In this document: one piece after another, positions 34,045 through 46,622 of the stretch
Layout: every line of letters starts with the position of its first letter
Numbering within the stretch: position 1 is the stretch's first letter
Assembly (NCBI GenBank): GCA_006538405.1
Contig: BJKQ01000008.1
Span: forward strand, 620,001-684,000
Source: Hansfordia pulvinata
Taxonomy: Eukaryota > Ascomycota > Sordariomycetes > Xylariales
Length of the DNA stretch: 64,000 nt
Direction: 5' to 3'
The notes under the pieces: model-generated
The model's input: only the letters and a program-made list of their open reading frames with translations
Told to the model about the DNA's origin: nothing
Databases searched by the model: none
Made by a program: the position numbers and the translations under genes

Positions 34045-37000
34045 CGTTGTCCCCATCCATGTTAGTCAGTCTAGTTAGTTGCGAGTAGACTGTAGTTCTT
34101 AGTAGCTCTCTTTCTTTCGTCCTTACTAAACCTACTGTGCTTAGTCTACGCCCACTCACTCACTATTCGTATGCGCACACCCTCCCTTTGTCATCTCTCT
34201 CTCTCTCTTTCGTGGACGAAACGAAAGGCTACCTATACAGTGAACCCGTGACATCACACTATAGCTGCGTCAGCCCAGCCCGTTCCGGGCGCGGCTAAGG
34301 AGACGAGGCGATACTTCATTTCTTTTCTTTTCTCTTTACCAAGGCGGCGGCAGGATGGGGGGAACCCGGGAGACTGGGCGGCCTGTTTTCCCCCAACCCC
34401 CGTTCCTGCGCCCGCGCTCTTCTAGATTTAAACCGGAGCGGCGAGATTTGGGACTCGGAGACTTACTTTGGCACTGTCGCACCCCCTCCCCCCCCCCCCC
34501 CCCCCTTTCTTCCCTTTGTCCTTTGGGAGGAGTACCTGAATCTGGATTTCAATGATCGGGGTACGCGAGGATTGGTATCGGAGAAAACCCCCCTACTCTG
34601 GCGGGGGCGTGTTTAGTTGAGGCACTCCTGGTTCGAGATAGAGACAGACAGATAGATAGAGAGAGAGAGAGAGAGAGACAAACAGAGACAAGGAATCAGA
34701 AAGGCCTCATCGTGGCGAAAACTAGTGCTGGATCGACGTGTCAAGCTGGTAGAAGCAACCCCCCCTTCTTCTTTCACTCCGCCGAGCATGGTTCGAACTG
34801 CTTGCTGGGGTGGCGTGATATCCTGGCATGCCAGTTGTGGACTCAAGGTAGGCCGATATGCCTTGGGACTCTGCAGCTTCTTAAACAGATACCGAGGGGA
34901 GCAGGTTTGGAGGGGGGGAGGGGACCAAGCTCCAATCTGCCAAAATACTGGACTGAACCGAAACTGGCCACTATAGCCGGGGTAACGCACGCCTCTTGCG
35001 GCTTTATTTTTGGGGTTCGTCTGCCCCAGGGACCAGCCTAGCCTGGCTGTCCTTGCTGCTGCAGCCTCGTCGGTGGCTGAAGAAGACGTGTCGAGAGTGG
35101 TGCGCATGCAGGTGTCTACAGGCATCTCGTACAGGGGTTTCGCAGACCGTGTACTCCGTAGGGCGAAGATACTCGTATGGGGGGTGATGCCAACCCGCCC
35201 AAGGAGACCTCTGAATGGTGGGGGCACGCGGGCCAGCTCTAACCCAGGTAGAGCGCCACAGAAGACCGACGGCGGGCCATGGGGAGTCGAGACGGCCCTT
35301 TTTCAAGAGTCACCACAACACCCGAAGGTGAGGGATCATGACACACGGCACCCTGTCCCAAGCCGCCACCGCGAAAAGAGAAGAGGAAGAAGAGCCTCTT
35401 GCCCCAATGACACCTCCGACACCCCGGAATCCGAGCACACGACGGCGCCGGCATGGGTGGAAGGGGGGAGGGGGACATCATGATACTGCGCCCTGTCACA
35501 ACGCCACAGAGGTAGGAGGTTTCTCCCTTCCCAGAAAAGAGCCCGGCCTCTCTCCCGAGTCTCTACTTGCTTCAGACGAAAAGCAGCAGCTTCCAAGGTT
35601 GCCACTAAATCAAGCACGCAGGGGCCCCACAAGACGTTTGTTCTCTCGCCTTCTCTTGGAAACTTTTTTGCATGGCGGCGGTGCCACGGGGCGAGATGCC
35701 TGGGTACAATGTCATGCGATCAACAAGACGAACACTCTTCATCCCACTCCCAAAAGGGGGGCAACACAAGTACCCGTCCCAGAGAAAGAAAAAAAAAAAA
35801 CTTGGGCGGCGCGCGCCCACAATGGTCGCCGACTCGGGCACGGGGGCCTCTCTCTGCCCACCCCTCTCAAGGCTCTCATAGGTTCGCGTGGCAAGACTAT
35901 TTTAGGACCGGTCTCTTTGAGGCAGGTGGCATCTTCTGTTGCGGACTTCCCTGAGAAAGAGAGAGAGAGAGAAATAGAGAGTGTGAGACAGAGAGGCCTC
36001 GCAACATCTTGCCCTGTCCCTAATAAAGCGACAAAGCGAACTGCATGCACCTATCCCACACCAACCCCCTGTCATGCGGTCGAGGACGCTCTTTTTAAGA
36101 CTCGGTGAAGTCATGTGGCGCGGCTTGATGTGGCGTTATGTCGCAGACTACCCGCACAACACACCTTTCATCTCTGAGCGTTACCCCAAGGTCTGCCTCT
36201 GCCGCATGCATATCAAGTGTTGCCAGTCGGAGATGCTCCGTGTGCGGACGCGATGGGGCATGGAACATGATGCAGTCAGGAGAGGAGATCTCACTTTGCC
36301 CGGGTAGCCTCTGCTCCCGAGACGAATCTCAGACAACCATCTTCTGTATGTAAGAAAGGACACAGATGATGGTATACTACACGAGCCGGGGAAAGACCTC
36401 CCAGGGGCAACTAGAGCAGCCAGAGACACGGGCCTTTTGCGTCCTCGCCGGCGAGCGGACAAGATCCTGTTGCGGGCTGCCTCCAGAGCTTGGCGGTTTG
36501 CAGCAGAACACAATGGCAGATGTGCCGGCTTCCAGAGGTGAATATTGCTATGCCGGTATGATACCAGTGGCGTGGGATCATCCTGGGCTTGTACTAGATA
36601 GAGCAACAAGGCCCCATCTCCGAGGCGCGCCAAGCGCCCGTGGTACATTTACTACTGCAGCCAGCACTCCTCTGATGAGCGCTGTATCGATGCCCAGTGC
36701 CGCCGAATGGACAGTTCACGCCCGGCTGGAGCTGCTGGTTCACCATGTGCACGACTTTGGTGCTATGCCACCGGCAACCCAGGTCTTGACCGCTTCACCT
36801 TAGTCGCCACGCAGAGGTGGCAAAGCGAGCCCCGCGGAGATGATTCAGAGGTCCTTTGCTAGCCCTGCCAACGGGACTCTTGGCTGGCCACTCTCTAGAT
36901 GAATTGGCTAGTGACTGGCCACCTCTTTGAAAGGCCCAGACGCATCCCGTAGCGAAGGAGGATAGCGTGGACGCTTGCGGCTTGCGTCAAAGGCCCGGCC

Positions 37001-39090
37001 GGTCTGGCAGACCACGAGGTTCAACTCACACTCATCAAACTCCATCGCCGGACTGCGAGTACCACTCCATTGATCCGCAACGGCAACAGACCGTGAGCAA
37101 TCCAGCAGCAGCAAAATGGCAGGCCACGAGTTGCGCAACGGTCAGAGGTGCCAAGATGCCAGTCTCCATTCCCTGTACTCGTGGTGAAACCCGATACACG
37201 GCGTTAGGAGTTGATCCCGAGAAGGGCAAAGCGTGCGAGAATAGATGCTGTTTGATCCAGGGGCGCCGAACAAGTCGGCGCCCCCCCAAATATCGGCCCG
37301 AGGGGGTCGGGCTGTAGGGCTAGGGGGCCGACTTGCAAGTCGCCACCCGTCTCCGCTGGGCGTGCTCTGCACATCAATCCCTCACCTACGAGTGCTCGTA
37401 CATTTGCGCCGTGTCACAGCCCATGGGCGTCGCTATAGTATCCGCTGGGGGCGGACCAATGAGAGGGCCCGCAGTACGCAGATGCCCGGATTTCGGAGAG
37501 CGGCAGGCCCACTCATGATCCTTCTCGGGGCTCTTGTTGTTCGTGTAATTATAGCTCTCGCCACTCGTAAGGGGAGAGGGCTCTGAGTGCATCCGGATGC
37601 TAGGGCTGTAGGACCTATGGTCCAACCCAGCAGGTCTGCCGGCGACCCAGGAGCCGCGTCGATGGCGATTCTGACACCACAGGCTGTCAGATCCAGCACG
37701 ACCGGGGCGTTTGCAGGGTTATTGGGCCTACAATGAAGGCATTTTTGCTTGGGATCTGGATTGCTCCCGCCGTGCTGCTTTTCGCCTGCACTGGATCGAT
37801 AAAGGCGTCGGCAGTTCTTCCCGTGCTGGGTGTTGCCACTTGACAGAGCGTCCTGGTTTGACAATCCTTGCATTGCGCGCGTCGCCAGGTGCCCGCTTGG
37901 GCATGTTGCAGGAAATCAAATGGTGTCGAGTACTGGCACTGCAGGCTTGAAGAACAACCCCCCCACCAGATGTGGGATGTATGAATCAAACGTGATGGAC
38001 CGCTCGAAATCCTGGGCTGCACTACTCAATGTGTGTCAGTGTAGCGAGAGCAGTTGAGGCGGTAAGGATGACGAGGGCTTGGCTCCATGTCTTGGTGGCT
38101 GGATGTCAGGCGGGCAGCCCTGTGGCAGGTTGCTTTTGGACAATCGGGCTCGAGCGACGACGGGCTGTAATCGTATCAAGTGGCAGCTCGATACTTGGAA
38201 ACTGGTCGCGGCTCGGTGTCGATAGAATGCCGAGGTGGTTGACGATGGCAGCCAGCATCTTTTAGTTGACACAAAAATCCTTCGATGGGCAGGCGAGATG
38301 CTCGATTGGGTATAGCGAGAAGATTACGCAGGTCGACCGCATACTCGTAGTCGTGCAAACAGTCATCTCGTCGACCATGCCAAGCTTTGCAAGCTGCCCT
38401 ACAGCCTCCACTTGCGTACACCATTCCAGGAACACGCTGGCAGAAGGCCACCGCCCCGCTAGCCCTGGCGGCTTTCAGAGTAGTCTGAGATCTTGGTGAC
38501 AGAAGTCGTTGAGGTGATATCCATACGGAGGGCGAGGACTCACGCCGAGTTCGAAACGGGATCACCAGCTGGGTTGGAGCGTTTGCCTCCGTGGAGTTGT
38601 AGTTCATCCTTGGCCAGACGGCGGCCAGCATAGGCGCGTCCCAGACAATCAATGCTTGGCAGCAACACTGCGTGGCAGCAACATGGTGGCCAGCCGCTAC
38701 AGCCCCTTTGGCCCATGACTCGATGGCAGGTCCCCCGGCAAGGCTGGCTGGGACGGGAGGCCGTTTTCTGGCAGATTTAGTGGTGCAATCTCGTCTAGAA
38801 GGCCGGGCAGGGGTCACCGAGTGAGGTTCATCCGAGCACTGAGCCCGGTTCTTGACGGTGGCTTCTGTATACTTGTCGTCGTATCATGACCCGATGCTGG
38901 GGTTTCGCTTGAAGCTGCATGTGTCAGTACGATCATTCCCCTTCTGGCCTCTGCGGCCTCTCTGCGATCGTGGCAGCCGGCAAGCGCCGCGTTGATTGGT
39001 AAGGCCCAGGACTAGAGTGACCAAAGGCAGCCAGCATGGCAGGTTCCGAGGGGGGCCTCGGGGTCGGGAGCAGACCGGGCTGGCGCTTAT

Positions 39091-39384
39091 TCAGTTGAAG
39101 TTAGGGCTCCAACAGGCCTGCGGCTCGTGCTCGTGGGGGGGACGGGACGGCTGCTGATCGCTGGGCGACTGAGCGAGGTGCTGGCGAAAGCGATCCTGGA
39201 GGGCATCCTTGGACAATGTCGAGTGCTTGAAACGCAGGGGGCGAGGGCTTGGGGGCGGGCGGGGCCAGGGTCGGAAGCGCAGGTGCGAGGATGGCTAGGG
39301 CCACGAAGAGGGCGACGGAGAGCTCCGAGAGGGAGAGTATTGAATTATTCAGCAGTTGTGGTGGTGGAATGGAAGAAGCGGCAT
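39091..39384 (-). pseudogene. Possible small membrane-protein ORF with two frame breaks
   Basis: Reading on the minus strand from ATG at 39384, a natural-looking protein is spread over three frames. There is a short start (MPLLP), a hydrophobic segment ELSVALFVALAILAPALPTL in a second frame, and LRFKHSTLSKDALQDRFRQH running to the stop in a third. One base lost near 39375 and one gained in the C run after PKPS would link them. The net length (98 codons) stays divisible by three. This could be a small single-span protein with sequencing errors, a relic, or chance. No family recognised. Confidence 0.3.
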
Positions 39385-42300
39385 GAGGTACGTACTGTCC
39401 TCACAGCATGATCCATTGGCCTCTAGGTACCTTGGTACATGTAGTCAGGCCCTGCCTTAGGTAAGGTAAGGCATGTACCTTACCTAATAAATGCAGCCCT
39501 GATTACTTCACATGCAACATCCAAATGCCAGATACGTGCAAAGGGTATGGCTTGGTGTGCCTAATACCTTAATAGAAACACGAGAAAGAAACTCAAACTC
39601 GTATGTGCCTCACTACGGCTAGACAAATACCTATCTGTGCATGTCTGCAGGTACCTACACCCTACATCGACCTGAAGCCGATGATTGGGTGGAGTATGGC
39701 TTCATGGCCACGTCTTGCTGTGGTGTTCGCTGTCTCCCAGACAGTACGCGTGCGGACGGCGCCAGCCAGGAGTTGCTGGCGCCTTGACGCTACGAGTACT
39801 CGTACCCGACGGGTGCATTGTACGAGTAGGGCGAATGGGGGAACTCGCCCTAGCGGGAAGGCTGGTGGCAGCCGCGGGACTCCGGCGTGGCAGCTGGAGT
39901 GACCGGGCACAGCATAGACTCCGTGACTCCCACTTGCGCCTGCCGCCTCTCTTGCCCACGAGGATGCAGGAGGCCAAACGCCGCCAAACCCCGAAGGGCA
40001 AGGGCGCTCGCCCTAGTCGGGCCACGAGTACTCGTACCCGTAGAAGGTCAAGTCGACCTAGCCGTATCTGGCTTCTTTCGCTAGGCTCAACCCGCCTGCC
40101 AGCATACGTTCCTTTCATCTCTCGTCTCCCGCGTCCCAATACCAGCTGCTTGGGTTACTTATTTGCTGACGGCTCGATATGAGCAGCTATCTGTAGGTAC
40201 CCGCAACAAGTCGTAATATACTTACTAATGATTACCTCGCTGGGTCTGCCCAGCAAGTCACGCTTGTGCAGCTTCTTCAGAAGCTGCTTCGTTTAAGGGT
40301 GGCCAGTACGAGCACCTTACGTACTCCAGAGACCCTGCACTTACTCCAGCATGCCTGTCTGTGGCCACGAACAGCAGTCCTGGCGCCGAGGCGTTTGCAC
40401 CTCAGGGCATAATATTAGAAGGGCGGGATTGTAGCCAAGATGGCGGCGGCGACCAACCTTGCCGCGAAGATGAGATGGGCCTCTGTGGCGGTACTACGCG
40501 CCCGGCCTGTGAGATATCTCGTGCTTGTGTCAACGAGCGGGACGGTGCCCAGCAGTCAGTGCTGCACTCCGTTGACTGCGATAAATGTGCTCATTGCATT
40601 GAGATTCACTCGCGATGGGTCTGTTCTGGCTGGCCTGCTTGAAGATCTGCTCGCAGGGGTCCCTCGAGCATCCGGTCGGCGACCCTGGTCGTTGACCTGC
40701 GAGCGGCCGCCTCGTAGGGCTGCTACACGTCTCCTCGGGACCGAGGGCAGCGATCCGCACTCAAGAGTCTGACTGCCAAGTGCAGCAAGGGCATGTCGGA
40801 CCGCCATGGCGACATCCTCGCCTTCGTCAACGTACCCGCCGTCATGGGTCTCCGCTGGTGGTTTCCGGATGGCCAACTCTCTCTGATGACTGCAAGGTGG
40901 TGATACTCGCTGCTGGTGCACTGTAATAACTCGGGGGCAAAGGATTCGGTCTCCATGGGCGAGTGGTCGCCGAAATGGCCGTGACAGACCAGGACCGTGT
41001 GAGACATGGACATGGGAGCCAGAGTGCGAGCAGGAGGGCCCGCGTACCCCCTTGCTACCATCTCGCCCGATGCCTTTGCTCCACGAATATCTGGCATTCT
41101 GGCCGGCCGGGCGATACCCCGGCCAGCCCTGTCGAAATGGCTCCCACTCTGGCGTTGCCAGGGGTCTTCGTCATCCACCACGCCCCCGCCCCCTCCCTTT
41201 GAAGGCGAGATTTAGACCGCGTCCCAATATCCCAATCCCATGGTACGCTATTTGCAGTTGGAGGACGCGGGCGGACTGACGGACGGACGGCATGGGTGTT
41301 CATCATTGACCTGGGTCGGTATTTGGCCCGCTGGGCGCACGGGGCCCCGCGGCGACGGTGCGCTCGCCGGCCGCCTGCCAGTGTGTTTTCATTATTCGGA
41401 TGGCAGCATCCGATCGGAGGGTTCGATCGGCCGCGAGTCGACTGTCAACTGCTCCCACGCCCGGAAGAACAGGAAGAGCGAGGGCCGGCAAAGCCCGCAC
41501 GCCGCAGCCCCCCGCGCGCGCAAGGCCGGAGCCGAGTCGGCTGGCGCGAATCGTTGCCCGCGTGCTTGGTGCCGCCTGGAGTAGAAGACCCGGCACTGAG
41601 GTCAGCGCCCAAGATTGACTGATGTACGGACGATGGCGCCAGACCAGAGCAGCGCCGTCGACGGGTGTCAGAGGGGGCTAGAAATCGAAGGCAGGCTGGA
41701 ATACTGGCGGGAGTGGGCTAAGCGGGAGGGCTGCTTAGCGCAGTCGTCACCAACTCGGAGCTAGCGTACCGAAGCCCTGGAGGTCTGTAGAGATGTAGGT
41801 GAGTTCATTAGGTAGGTGCGAGTGTTTTCCTTGGCATGGATACTTTGTGGTGGTTTATCCTGTCCATCTCCAAATGCCGAGGTGACCGGCGAGGGCTCGC
41901 AGAGCCCATATGCGACCTCTGCGGCGGACCTCTGCAGGCCGTGGGATGAATAAGATGAGGGAGTGCGGATCAATAGGCATGATGAGGCCCTGGGGATGGG
42001 GATGGAGAGGAGGGAAGTGAGGATACCCGTAGGCTTCGCCCCGGCAGGTTGTTGCACGCCCTCCCTGTGTCCCCACTTCCCACTTGGAGCTGGAAGAGTA
42101 AGGCGAGCCTGGGGACTGCTGCGTGCCGTGCGTGCGCGCGAGACACACGTCGCCCCGGGGCGCATCCAATCTGGAGTCCCTCCTTTCTGAGATGCATGTA
42201 TCTTCGTACCTGCAGGAGGTCGTGCCTCCCATTTTGAGGTGTCTGAGACTGAAGGTAGACATGAGTATTCCACCGCGAATCCCTCGGGTCCGATCGCCCA

Positions 42301-44122
42301 AGGCTTGCATGCATTCGAGACCAGGGTACTGGTCAGTACTCCCCGGGGGGGGGGGCGCTCGCCATTCTGCGGCTCGAGGCCCCACGCCTTGTCGGAGCCG
42401 AACCCTGTCCCTGCCCGGGCCTATCTCCAACGATGCGGTCCATTTTAGGGTACGGGTATCAGAGTACCGCAGGTACCTCGCGTCAAGCTTCGTGTACACT
42501 GAGCTCAGGCACACACAAGAGAGGCAGTACATCCCGTACCTGACGTACAGGACAGCATCCCACGACCTACGAGTACATGTGCGCCTACCTACATGTACCG
42601 GTCTGTCTGTTCCCGATACATGCGCGAACCAGGTGATTTACGTGTAATCGCATCATGACACTGGTGCAGCTCGCCGACGGTGCGGCTTAAATGTCCAATC
42701 AATTTCCCAAAGACACCTACAATGGAAGATTGGACATGAAGGACGTGCGAACGTGCACACCCTGCGCATGCTTCTTCGGAGTGCTCCCGACGGCGACCAA
42801 TCCATTAGAAGCCGACTTACGAGTACACGAGCTACTCACCGCACGTCGTGCCACCCAGTGGTCTGGCTCTGCGAGGGTACGAGTAAGAGTTGAGGGGTAT
42901 GTACATGTAGTAGGTGCAGGTGGCATCTACATGTACCCGGTGGTGGGCTTGTATGCACGTGGTACATGTAGGTAAATTCTAAACGTCGGGTAGATCCAAC
43001 CCGTCGATGTACCTGCACCTACCAGGGCAATGGCTTCCACTATGTCCCAAAACCCGTCGCCCGTGCTTGTTCGCCGAGTGGTACCTGCCCACTCTCACGA
43101 GGTCTCGCACGCAGGCCGTACCGCGTCATTACCATGATGCCGCCGTTAATGCAGGTTGCTCGGCGTCCAGTGCTAAACTACTTTAGTGGTTCTTGGTCTG
43201 GGCTGCGTGCGTGAAGGATCAGATCTTCGTGGCACCCCACCACTCCACTGTTGCCATCACGCTGGCAAAACCCTCCCTCTCCTCCCCCTCACCCCTCTGG
43301 CCCCCCCCATCCCCATCCCATCCTGTCCCCTCCAGAATCCCTTGGGCGCACGGGGGCGTGCTTCGAGTGAGCCTCTTGGCCCCCCCCCCTACGGAATACG
43401 CCCCTACCAGGAGCCGCCGCACCCCTGGACTATATGCTATCCTTAGGTCGCGGCCCGACTCAGTCTAGTCGGCACCAGGGCCGCCAGACTCTCGATCCCT
43501 ACCGTGGCCAGCGCTTCACATGGGCCGTGTTGCGGCGCTCTCCTAACCCCGGTTCTGACAAGCAGGCTTTGCCCCAGCCTGGCCCGCAGGGCCCATGACA
43601 CACTAGTTGCTATTCTTTTCGCCTTGCTGCTCCAGATCCCGACTCCATCATGATGGTGGCGGTTGCCAGCCCGCCCAGCAACGTGGGCCCCACGCCGCGC
43701 CGACGCCATCCAATACTCGTACACCATGGGTACGAACGCTACCTAAGCAAGGTAGGAGAGTGACTCCGTGGAAGGTGAGAAGGTAAGCAAGGACGGGGCT
43801 AACTCGAGTCGACTATCTGATGAGACCCATCACGGCGTGTGTACGAGTATCCATGTGCCTGTCTATCCTAGGCTCTATCTGTGCCTTGCCGTGCCTTGCG
43901 AGTAGGCCCCCGTCATCCGGCTTCACCTCCAGTCCTTAAAGACGCCAACGCCCCTCCGCCCCGTTTCCATGAGTCTCGCTTCGTCAGTCAGCCTCTCCCA
44001 GCCAGCTCTCAGCTCGCGCCTGCTCCATCACTCGCGTGTTTCTTGGACTCCAAGAGTCTGTTTCAACAAACACTGCCACCCCCACCATTGTCATCACCAC
44101 CAGCACAACTGCTGCCATAGCC
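39385..44122. other. Gene desert, third part, dense in palindromic GTAC words
   Basis: No gene can be supported. The perfect palindrome ACGAGTACTCGT occurs at 39791-39802 and 40025-40036. TACATGTA/GTACATGTAC words cluster at 42570-43020. The last 150 bases before 44123 are C/T-rich and look like the leader of the transcription-factor gene. Confidence 0.5.
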
Positions 44123-46622
44123 ATGCCTTCTCCCTATTCGCCAGAAATGTCACACCCGTCGGCGTACGACGCGCCGCTGCCTTCGCTGTATGAGGGCGCC
44201 GCCGTTGGTCAGTCTATCTACGAGCAGCCTCCGAGATATACCAGTGAGCCTCCGGCGACGACATCCAGCGGCGGCGCCGTGCGCTCGCCGACGCCCAGAA
44301 CACAGACCCGCACACCGCCTCTCACCGTGCCGGCTGCCTGTCTTGCCTGCGTGAGTATTTTCCCTGATCAGCTCTGCCTCGTTCTTTTTTTTCTCGTCTC
44401 TTGACTGCCCCTTTGCGGCCGACGGCTCGTCCACTAACACGCGTTCCCCCCTTTCGCAGCGCGGCAAGCATCTCAAGTGCGACGGCCAGAGCCCGTGCTC
44501 GCGGTGCAAGTCGAGCAAGTCCGAGTGCGTCTACGTCGCGTCGCGCAGGGGCTACAAAGGCCCCCGGCGCAACGCCATCGCCAACTCGAACAAACGTCGG
44601 GCCTCTCAGTCGCCGCCCTCGTTTGCCAGCGTCAGCAGCGGCTACACCCCCTCGCCTGAAGCCGGCGCTGTTCAACCCGCCGACCGCCACAGCCACCACC
44701 AGCAGCACTCGGGCGCCCTCTTCCTCCACTCGTCCGCGCCCGAGGTCGCCATGGCCCCTTACAACCCGGCTTTCATGATGCCTGAGGCGCCCCTGGGCTC
44801 GCCGTACGCGCAGCCGCCCCCGCCCATGGCCTCGTACCCTGTCTACCGGCATCCTTACATGCCCGCCGTGGTCGAGGTCGATGGTCCTGTGATGGACCCT
44901 CACATGGCGCCGTGGTCCCAGCAACACCACCAGCACCAGCACCAGCAACAACATGAGCCCCAACAGCAGCAGCACCCGCACTCGCCCCCGTCGCTGCCCG
45001 AGAGGTGTCTCGACTCCTTCTACCTGAACTTCTACCCAGGCCACCCGTCCGTATTACCCAAAGCCCATCTCCTAGAAACAGCCAAGGATCAAGACCTGAC
45101 TCATCTGCTAGCAGCTATGAGATGGGCGGGCAGTATGTACATTGATGCCGCCGCGTCTGATGCGCTCGACGCTCCCCATCATCATCCCAAAGCCGACGCC
45201 GCCGCCCTCTCGACGGCGTTCCGCGCACATCTGCTCGACGACGCCATGCGCCTCGCCTACAGCCCGCACGTCGCCCGCGATGGCTTCCTCGTTCAGGCGC
45301 TCGTCATTCTTGTTGTCACGCTCGACGGTTGCTGCGAGAACGACCGCGCCGCGGCCGTGCTTGCCGACGCTGAGCAGGTCGCTCTCGACATCGGCCTGTA
45401 CACTGGCGCCTTTGCCGAGCTGCACAGTGGGGGAAGCCGCCTGCTGGAGGAAAGCTGGCGTCGCACCTGGTGGGACCTGTACGTCGTTGACGGCATGATC
45501 GCTGGGGTCCACCGCCAGACGGCCTTCATGCTCTTCGACGTCATGGCCAGCGCAGCTCTGCCGTGCGAGGAGAGGCAGTACCAGATGAATGTAAGTCTCC
45601 ACCCCCCTCCACTTCATCGCGACGGGAAAAAGCGCGATGGCTGACAAGGCGCTCTGCAGAACATTCCCGAGCCAAAGCAGTTCCTGGAAGAATTCGAGGA
45701 CTACATGTTTGTGGGCGACACGCAGGCGCCCTTCTCATCCTTTGCCTACCGCGTCGCGGCCATCCGCAACCTGGGCCGGATGATGCGCATGCTCCCACCG
45801 CCCCCGCCTCCATCCTGCGACGAGAGCAACAACAGCGAAAGCGGGGACAGCAATCTCACCGCGGCCCCGCCCCAACAACAGCCAGACGAAGAGAGCGTCG
45901 AGAGGATCGAGGCGATGCTGGCCGTGTGGCGCATGCACCTACCTCCCTCGAAGCGCAGCTGCATCGACCCCGCGGACCCCTCGGGCTTTGACGAGATGAT
46001 GTTCCAGGCGCACATGATCACGCACGCATGCGCCATCAACCTGCACCAACCGCTGTCGCAGCTCGACACGACGCCTGTGAGGCATGTCAACGCGTGCGCT
46101 GAGCAGCCGGAGCCACCCCGACACCGAGGGAACGACAGCAGCGACGACCGCTGGAATGTGCACACGCGCCACGTTGTGCGAGCGGCCGCCGAGATTAGCA
46201 AGCTTGTGGCCGGCCAGGGCGGCGCCTCCGCGACCTCGCACACGCATTTCTTCACGTGTCTTGTCACGTTGGCGTCCATTGTGCATCTGAGCAAGTGGGC
46301 GTCTGATTTTCCTACGGCAACAACAACCACTTTCGCATCCTCGTCCCTATCACGCGTCGGGCAGCGAGACGAAGGGACGGACACAGAACTCCGCCAGAGC
46401 ATCCGCCTCTGCCTGGGCGCCCTGGGCCAGCTGAGCTATGTGTGGCGGGCGGCGGGCCGGGCGGCGGCGCAGGTTCGCGGCGTCGCCGCCGACATCTACC
46501 GTGCCAAGAGGATTGAGCAGAGTGGGCCTGGGTACTGGGGGCTTCCTCCCAGGACCACATTGCCGCTGTGCTGGCCGTTGACGACGGCATCATTCGCGAG
46601 TTTGGCGGCGGTGGTGCAGTAA
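44123..46622 (+). CDS. Zn(II)2Cys6 fungal transcription factor
   Basis: Three exons: 44123-44350, 44460-45590 and 45660-46622, with GTGAGT and GTAAGT donors and CACTAAC and GCTGAC branches. All junctions are in phase 0; 773 aa. The zinc cluster spans residues about 73-99 (CLAC, then RGKHLKCDGQSPCSRCKSSK and SEC). Spacing is C-x2-C-x6-C-x5-C-x2-C-x6-C, and the first intron lies between the second and third Cys. A basic stretch SRRGYKGPRR follows. An H/Q-rich linker (HHQHQHQQQH) leads to the fungal-specific middle homology region, with the marker ESWRRTWWDLYVVDGMIAG around residue 350 and AMRWAGSMY and FMLFDVMA around it. It should bind CGG-type half sites; the target pathway cannot be read from the sequence, and no biosynthetic genes are next to it. 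It lies alone between two deserts. The frame is intact. Confidence 0.93.

Larger units (their letters stand above)
33377..39090. other. Gene desert, second part: no supported gene
   Basis: Open frames here overlap one another on both strands and none has recognisable motifs. A short signal-peptide-like frame begins at 37734 but stops after 36 codons. Simple repeats include GT (33481-33505), GGT (34013-34044), C (34492-34505) and GA (34656-34678) runs. Confidence 0.5.

Noticed and set aside
38176..38817. 213-codon minus-strand frame with several cysteines
   Set aside because: It has no motif, no signal peptide at its start, and overlaps equally open frames on the other strand.
40361..40642. 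Cysteine-rich 93-codon frame
   Set aside because: It has about ten Cys but no signal peptide, and the context lacks gene-like features. It is overlapped by other open frames.
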